From NCBI GenBank assembly GCA_964634565.1, contig CAZWLP010000006.1, positions 1-64,000 of the forward strand: DNA of 64,000 nt, given 5' to 3'. The position numbers and the translations under genes were made by a program. The stretch is from JAUVKT01 sp964634565. Lineage in GTDB: Bacteria > Bacteroidota > Bacteroidia > Bacteroidales > VadinHA17. Below the pieces are notes generated by a model. That model saw nothing but the letters and a program-made list of their open reading frames with translations. It was not told where the DNA came from and searched no databases. Of this stretch, positions 60,233 to 64,000 are shown one piece after another (position 1 is the stretch's first letter; each line of letters starts with the position of its first letter).

Positions 60233-61426
60233 ATGAGCAAAAGAAAGATTGTTTCTCTTCCCGGCGACGGGATAGGTGAAGTAGTACTGCAACAGGCAAT
60301 AAGAGTGCTTGATAAAGCTGGTTTTGAAGCAGAATATCTTCATGGCGATATAGGATGGGAATTCTGGTGTAAGGAAGGAAACCCACTACCTCAGCGTACC
60401 ATTGATCTGATTGCTGAACATAAGATTGCTCTTTTTGGCGCGATAACATCCAAACCAAAGGATGAAGCCTTCGAAGAGCTTGATATTAACCTGAGGGAAA
60501 AGGGTCTGGTTTATGCAAGTCCGATAGTTGGCTTAAGGCAACATTTCAATCTTGATATTTGTTTGCGTCCCTGTCGCACTTATAAGGGAAATCCACTTAA
60601 CTTTATTAAAAGAGGCAAAGATGGATCGGCAGAAGAACCATATGTTGATGTTGCAATATTTCGTCAGAATACAGAGGGATTATATGGGGGCGTTGAATGG
60701 ACCAATCCCCCTGCTCAGGTCTACGATGCTCTTATGACTCACCCCAAGTTCAGGAAGAATTTTGGTAATGCACCGGTTGAAGAAATATCGGTATCGACAA
60801 GAATTTTTACAGCCAGGGCAACAGAAAGAATACTGCGAGCTGCTTTTGAGCATGCCAGAAAATATGGATATAAATCAGTTACCGTTTGTGAAAAGCCAAA
60901 CGTAATAAGGGAAACATCCGGAATGATGTTGTTAAAGGCTAAAGAGTTACAGAAGAACGAATATCCTGATATACAACTCTGGAATACTAATATTGATGCG
61001 CAGATGATGTGGCTGACCAAGAATCCGGAAGACTACGGTGTTATCGTTGCAGGTAATATGTTTGGTGATATTGTTTCGGATGCTTTTGCCGGTCTGATAG
61101 GTGGACTTGGATTCGCCTGCTCAGCACAGTTCTCAGCCGATGGGATTGCCGTTTTTGAACCAACACACGGATCTGCACCAAAATATGCTGATTATAATAC
61201 CTCAATAGTTAATCCGATTGCAATGATAGAGTCTGCATGTATGATGCTCGATTATATCGAAGAGCAGGATATTGCTGCTAAAATCAGGAAAGCTGTAGCC
61301 CAGGTGGTTGAAGAGGGCAAGGTAAAGACCTACGATATGATGAAGATGACCGGAAGGGAAGATGTTGTAGACAACGGAGCTGCTTCAACAATTGAGATGG
61401 CTGATGCTATTATTTCTAAATTGTGA
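60233..61426 (+). CDS. Isocitrate/isopropylmalate-type dehydrogenase
   Basis: A 397-residue beta-decarboxylating dehydrogenase. It has VSLPGDGIGEVVLQQAI at the N terminus, the substrate-arginine helix GLRQHFNLDICLRPCRTY, AIFRQNTEGLYGGVEW with the NTEGLYGG signature, NVIRETSGMM and IVAGNMFGDIVSDAFAGLIGG. The family covers isocitrate, 3-isopropylmalate and homoisocitrate dehydrogenases. No leu genes are near, while citrate metabolism is, so isocitrate is the likelier substrate. Start ATG at 60233 preferred over TTG at 60224. Followed 16 bases later by the HD-like gene. Confidence 0.82.
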   Translation: MSKRKIVSLPGDGIGEVVLQQAIRVLDKAGFEAEYLHGDIGWEFWCKEGNPLPQRTIDLIAEHKIALFGAITSKPKDEAFEELDINLREKGLVYASPIVGLRQHFNLDICLRPCRTYKGNPLNFIKRGKDGSAEEPYVDVAIFRQNTEGLYGGVEWTNPPAQVYDALMTHPKFRKNFGNAPVEEISVSTRIFTARATERILRAAFEHARKYGYKSVTVCEKPNVIRETSGMMLLKAKELQKNEYPDIQLWNTNIDAQMMWLTKNPEDYGVIVAGNMFGDIVSDAFAGLIGGLGFACSAQFSADGIAVFEPTHGSAPKYADYNTSIVNPIAMIESACMMLDYIEEQDIAAKIRKAVAQVVEEGKVKTYDMMKMTGREDVVDNGAASTIEMADAIISKL

Positions 61427-61442
61427 TAGTAAAGATAAGCGT

Positions 61443-62000
61443 ATGAAAACTGATGTATTCGAATTATGGCCCGAGCTGGAATGGATTAAGGATAAAGATC
61501 TGCGTGAAAAAACTGCCAGGGTATGGGAGCTGGCTCTTGAGAGATCTGTCCTGAATGCTGATGATCTGAACAGGATACCATTTACTTTGCTCTGCGGACC
61601 TGATCTTAAAGTTAGTTTTATGGCGCATAAAAGATGCGTTGTTCATGTTGCCAGGGAAAGTGGTATAAAGATGAATGAGTTCTTTAAGGATGAGCTTCCG
61701 GTAAATATGGATATTCTGATTTCAGGGGCTATACTTGCTGACGTTGGTAAACTGCTGGAATATGTTCTTGACAGCGATGGCAATGCAGTGCAGGGTAGCT
61801 ATGGAAAATACCTGAGACATCCGTTTTCAGGAGTTGCACTTGCCGAAGAGTGCAAGCTTCCACCGGAAGTAAGCCATATTATTGCCGCACATGCAGGGGA
61901 AGGTGATCATGTTAAAAGAACAACTGAAGCTTATGTTGTTCATCATGCTGACTTTATGACTTTCCTGCCATTTAAGAGCAGGTTGATAATCGATCGATAA
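61443..62000 (+). CDS. HD-superfamily-like protein with altered HD dyad
   Basis: A 185-residue cytoplasmic protein that looks like a small HD-domain phosphohydrolase. His residues occur in FMAHKRCVVHVARE (His70, first metal position by pattern), then GAILADVGKLLEYVLD where family members have HDxGKLLEY. Later come IIAAHAGEG and YVVHHADFMTF. The catalytic His of the HD pair is replaced by Ala, so metal binding may be altered. The reading frame is open upstream to 61392, but MKTDVFELWPEL at 61443 is the sensible start. Function unknown. It ends at a strong terminator. Confidence 0.7.
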   Translation: MKTDVFELWPELEWIKDKDLREKTARVWELALERSVLNADDLNRIPFTLLCGPDLKVSFMAHKRCVVHVARESGIKMNEFFKDELPVNMDILISGAILADVGKLLEYVLDSDGNAVQGSYGKYLRHPFSGVALAEECKLPPEVSHIIAAHAGEGDHVKRTTEAYVVHHADFMTFLPFKSRLIIDR

Positions 62001-62023
62001 GAGTATTTATAAGACCTTATAGA

Positions 62024-62047
62024 AGGGGGCTTTGCCCCCTTTTTTTT
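62024..62047 (+). terminator. Terminator after the HD-like gene
   Basis: A 7-bp stem (AGGGGGC at 62024-62030 with GCCCCCT at 62034-62040) has a TTT loop, followed by seven T. The T-run overlaps the stop codon of the convergent acyl-CoA synthetase. Confidence 0.88.
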
Positions 62048-63959
62048 ATCCCAGCTTCATTCTCTCCACGGCTTCAATATTAAGCTCATTCGTAACCGCT
62101 TTTGCAGCAGGGGTGTAAAGAAACTCAATCAGGTCTGCATACTTTTCTGTTACCTTTCCCCTTATTACTTTTACTGTAGCATTTACCAGCCCGTTTTCTT
62201 CGGTAAATCCTTCGTCAAGTATTCCAATAGCTGCAGGCAACCATCTTTGAGGGAACATTTTTGCATACTTCCCATTTGTGCGGTACTCATTTACCTCTTC
62301 TTCTATAAGCATTAATATTGCTTTCTGACCTTCCTCAGAGTCGGCCGTAAGCCTTTTATCGTCCAGATATGCTTTTAAGGCATGCTGGTTGGGGACAATA
62401 AGTGCAACTGTATATGGTCTCTGGTTATTACTAAGAATGCACTGATCAATATACTTAGATTGTTCTGTTAATGCCTCTTCAATACTTTCAGGACTGTATT
62501 TTTCACCGTCGTCTGAAATAAGAAGGCTCTTAAATCTTCCCAGCACATATAAGAAGCCATCTTTATCAAGGTAACCAAGATCGCCTGTATGCAGCCATCC
62601 GTCCCTTATAACCTCTTTTGTTGCACTTTCATTCTTCCAGTAGGCATGCATTACATTTCCGCCCTTGATTACTATTTCTCCACTTTCACCTTCAGGCAAT
62701 GCATTTCCTTCTTCATCACATATTTTAATTTCCATATTATTGACAGGCGCACCTGAGGAACCCAGCTTATGCTTGTGCTTGGCATTTGCTGATATTACAG
62801 GGGATGCTTCTGAAAGACCATATCCCTGGAAAACAGGTGCTCCTATAGCATAGAAATACCTCTGTAACTCCATATCCAGGAGTGCTGCTCCTCCAACAAA
62901 ATATTCAAGTTCACCTCCAAAAATATCTCTGATCTTACTGAATATTAATTTATCAAACAGCTTTATAAGAGGTAGTTTTATTTTTTGTAATCCCCTGCCC
63001 TTATTCCATCCTTCTTTATTGTACGAATAGCTTAGCTTTAAACCAATCTCAAACAGGAAGCTGGTTAACTTACCCTTTTCCTTAATTCCCCTGTCAATAT
63101 TTTTCCTGAAATTTTTCGAAACGGCAGGTGCACTCATAAGGATATTTGGCCGTATTTCTTTAAGACAGGAAGGAAGGTTTCGCAGGGTCTCAAGTGGTGT
63201 CTTACCTCTTTTAACTGATGCAATACTTGCTCCCTTTCCCATAAATGCAAATATTCCCGTTGTATGCGCAAATGAATGGTCCCAGGGTAAAAACAGAAGT
63301 GTTTTAAAGAAAGGAGGAATATCAATCAGGCTATAAGCCTGATATACATTTGTTATATAATTCCCATGTGTCAGTATTATTCCTTTTGGGTCGGCAGTTG
63401 TTCCCGAAGTATAGCATATATTAGCATAGTTGTCTGGTTTAATGCCTTTGTATATTTTTTCAAAAGCTTCCCTGTTGACAGGGTCTTCAAGCCAGTTACG
63501 TCCTGACTTTCTTATCTCGTTAAAATGAATTTCATTCTCGGCGTACTCTTCGCGGGTTTCAAAATATATTATCTTTTCAATGGTTTTGCATTCGTCCAGA
63601 ACCTCATGTAGTTTTTGAGCCTGTACAGACGATACCATTACAAAGCGAGAGTCTGAATGATTTAGCCGGAACTTTACTTCATCAGCATTTAATTTAACAG
63701 ATAATGGTACGTTAACTGCTCCGATATAAAGTATGCCTAATTCGCCTATTACCCAGTTATTACATCCTTCGGAAAGTAAACTTATTCTATCACCTTCCTT
63801 TATTCCCATTTGTAACAGGCCGGCTGCAAACTCGTGAACCTGTTTTCTGGTTTCACTATAGCTTGTTCCCTCGTATTTATCCTGTAGTTTTTCCCACAGA
63901 TAAACATTATCTGAATACTTCTCAACGTTCTCTTCAAAAAATTGAATAATAGATTTCAT
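62046..63959 (-). CDS. Long-chain acyl-CoA synthetase (AMP-binding)
   Basis: A 637-residue ANL-superfamily enzyme activating fatty acids to acyl-CoA via acyl-AMP. It has the P-loop ICYTSGTTADPKGIILTHGN, LLFLPWDHSFAHTTGIFAF, then GYGLSEASPVISAN, the A7 motif DGWLHTGDLGYLDKDGFLYV and LGRFKSLLISDDGEKYSPE. The length and Asp-Gly-Glu-Lys-Tyr hinge are typical of FadD/FACL-type proteins in Bacteroidota. The gene begins 41 bases from the window end, so its promoter may lie outside. Confidence 0.9.
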   Translation of the reverse strand: MKSIIQFFEENVEKYSDNVYLWEKLQDKYEGTSYSETRKQVHEFAAGLLQMGIKEGDRISLLSEGCNNWVIGELGILYIGAVNVPLSVKLNADEVKFRLNHSDSRFVMVSSVQAQKLHEVLDECKTIEKIIYFETREEYAENEIHFNEIRKSGRNWLEDPVNREAFEKIYKGIKPDNYANICYTSGTTADPKGIILTHGNYITNVYQAYSLIDIPPFFKTLLFLPWDHSFAHTTGIFAFMGKGASIASVKRGKTPLETLRNLPSCLKEIRPNILMSAPAVSKNFRKNIDRGIKEKGKLTSFLFEIGLKLSYSYNKEGWNKGRGLQKIKLPLIKLFDKLIFSKIRDIFGGELEYFVGGAALLDMELQRYFYAIGAPVFQGYGLSEASPVISANAKHKHKLGSSGAPVNNMEIKICDEEGNALPEGESGEIVIKGGNVMHAYWKNESATKEVIRDGWLHTGDLGYLDKDGFLYVLGRFKSLLISDDGEKYSPESIEEALTEQSKYIDQCILSNNQRPYTVALIVPNQHALKAYLDDKRLTADSEEGQKAILMLIEEEVNEYRTNGKYAKMFPQRWLPAAIGILDEGFTEENGLVNATVKVIRGKVTEKYADLIEFLYTPAAKAVTNELNIEAVERMKLG

Positions 63960-64000
63960 TCCTGGATATTTTACTTGTTTCTTAATCTATCTAAGATAAA

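Overview
The window comes from a Bacteroidota chromosome, most likely an anaerobic member near Bacteroidales or Marinilabiliales. The evidence is AT-rich DNA with TAnnTTTG-type -7 promoter elements, a gliding/T9SS-type C-terminal sorting domain (20051-22660), an OmpP1/FadL-family barrel, a DAHP synthase-chorismate mutase fusion, and an anaerobic C3/C4 set: PEP carboxykinase, pyruvate phosphate dikinase, rubrerythrin, rubredoxin and a Na+-pumping methylmalonyl-CoA decarboxylase. A 100-N scaffold gap at 5635-5734 shows this is a draft assembly.

Layout. 1-5.6 kb: partial tRNA-Ser, HU, TrmH, an orphan LytTR regulator, a class III aminotransferase and HtpG. 5.5-12.3 kb: aspartate aminotransferase, the pckA-plsY-nitroreductase operon, YceI and rubrerythrin; the gaps between genes hold 7- and 8-bp tandem arrays that mostly begin within a few bases of stop codons. 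12.3-27.9 kb: ppdK, a metal permease with an HMA tail, xerD diverging from aroQ-pyk, a DUF6702/T9SS/TPR cluster, a 1077-aa soluble hybrid kinase and nth. 27.9-35.4 kb: the aromatic operon pheA-aminotransferase-DAHPS/CM-aroB-aroA-aroC-tyrA. 35.4-41 kb: proS, a conserved hypothetical, a BamA-like barrel and tilS on the minus strand. 41-45.2 kb: two low-complexity Tyr-rich exported proteins and an OmpP1-type barrel. 45.2-51.3 kb: larC-larE-larB-wbqC, diverging from a DUF362/polyferredoxin pair. 51.4-58.6 kb: methylmalonyl-CoA epimerase, the Na+ decarboxylase, a CitD-CitE fusion, CitF and a rubredoxin. 58.6-64 kb: pepD, an isocitrate/isopropylmalate-type dehydrogenase, an HD-like protein and an acyl-CoA synthetase.

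The most striking element is the leader of the aromatic operon (27945-28178). It holds two consecutive leader-peptide attenuators. Each has a short ORF that is more than half Tyr/Phe (MYNYSHNYFYFYYYFPLKS and MDKYSSYYYYYFFYYHPG), a stop codon that overlaps a candidate antiterminator arm, and a hairpin followed by a T-run. Neither ORF was in the supplied long-ORF set. The design predicts that uncharged tRNA-Tyr or tRNA-Phe stalls the ribosome, frees the antiterminator and lets transcription reach pheA through tyrA, with two checkpoints in series.

Together the genes describe an anaerobe that interconverts PEP, pyruvate and oxaloacetate (pckA, ppdK, pyk), conserves energy as a Na+ gradient from methylmalonyl-CoA decarboxylation, cleaves citrate, and makes its own aromatic amino acids under translation-coupled control.
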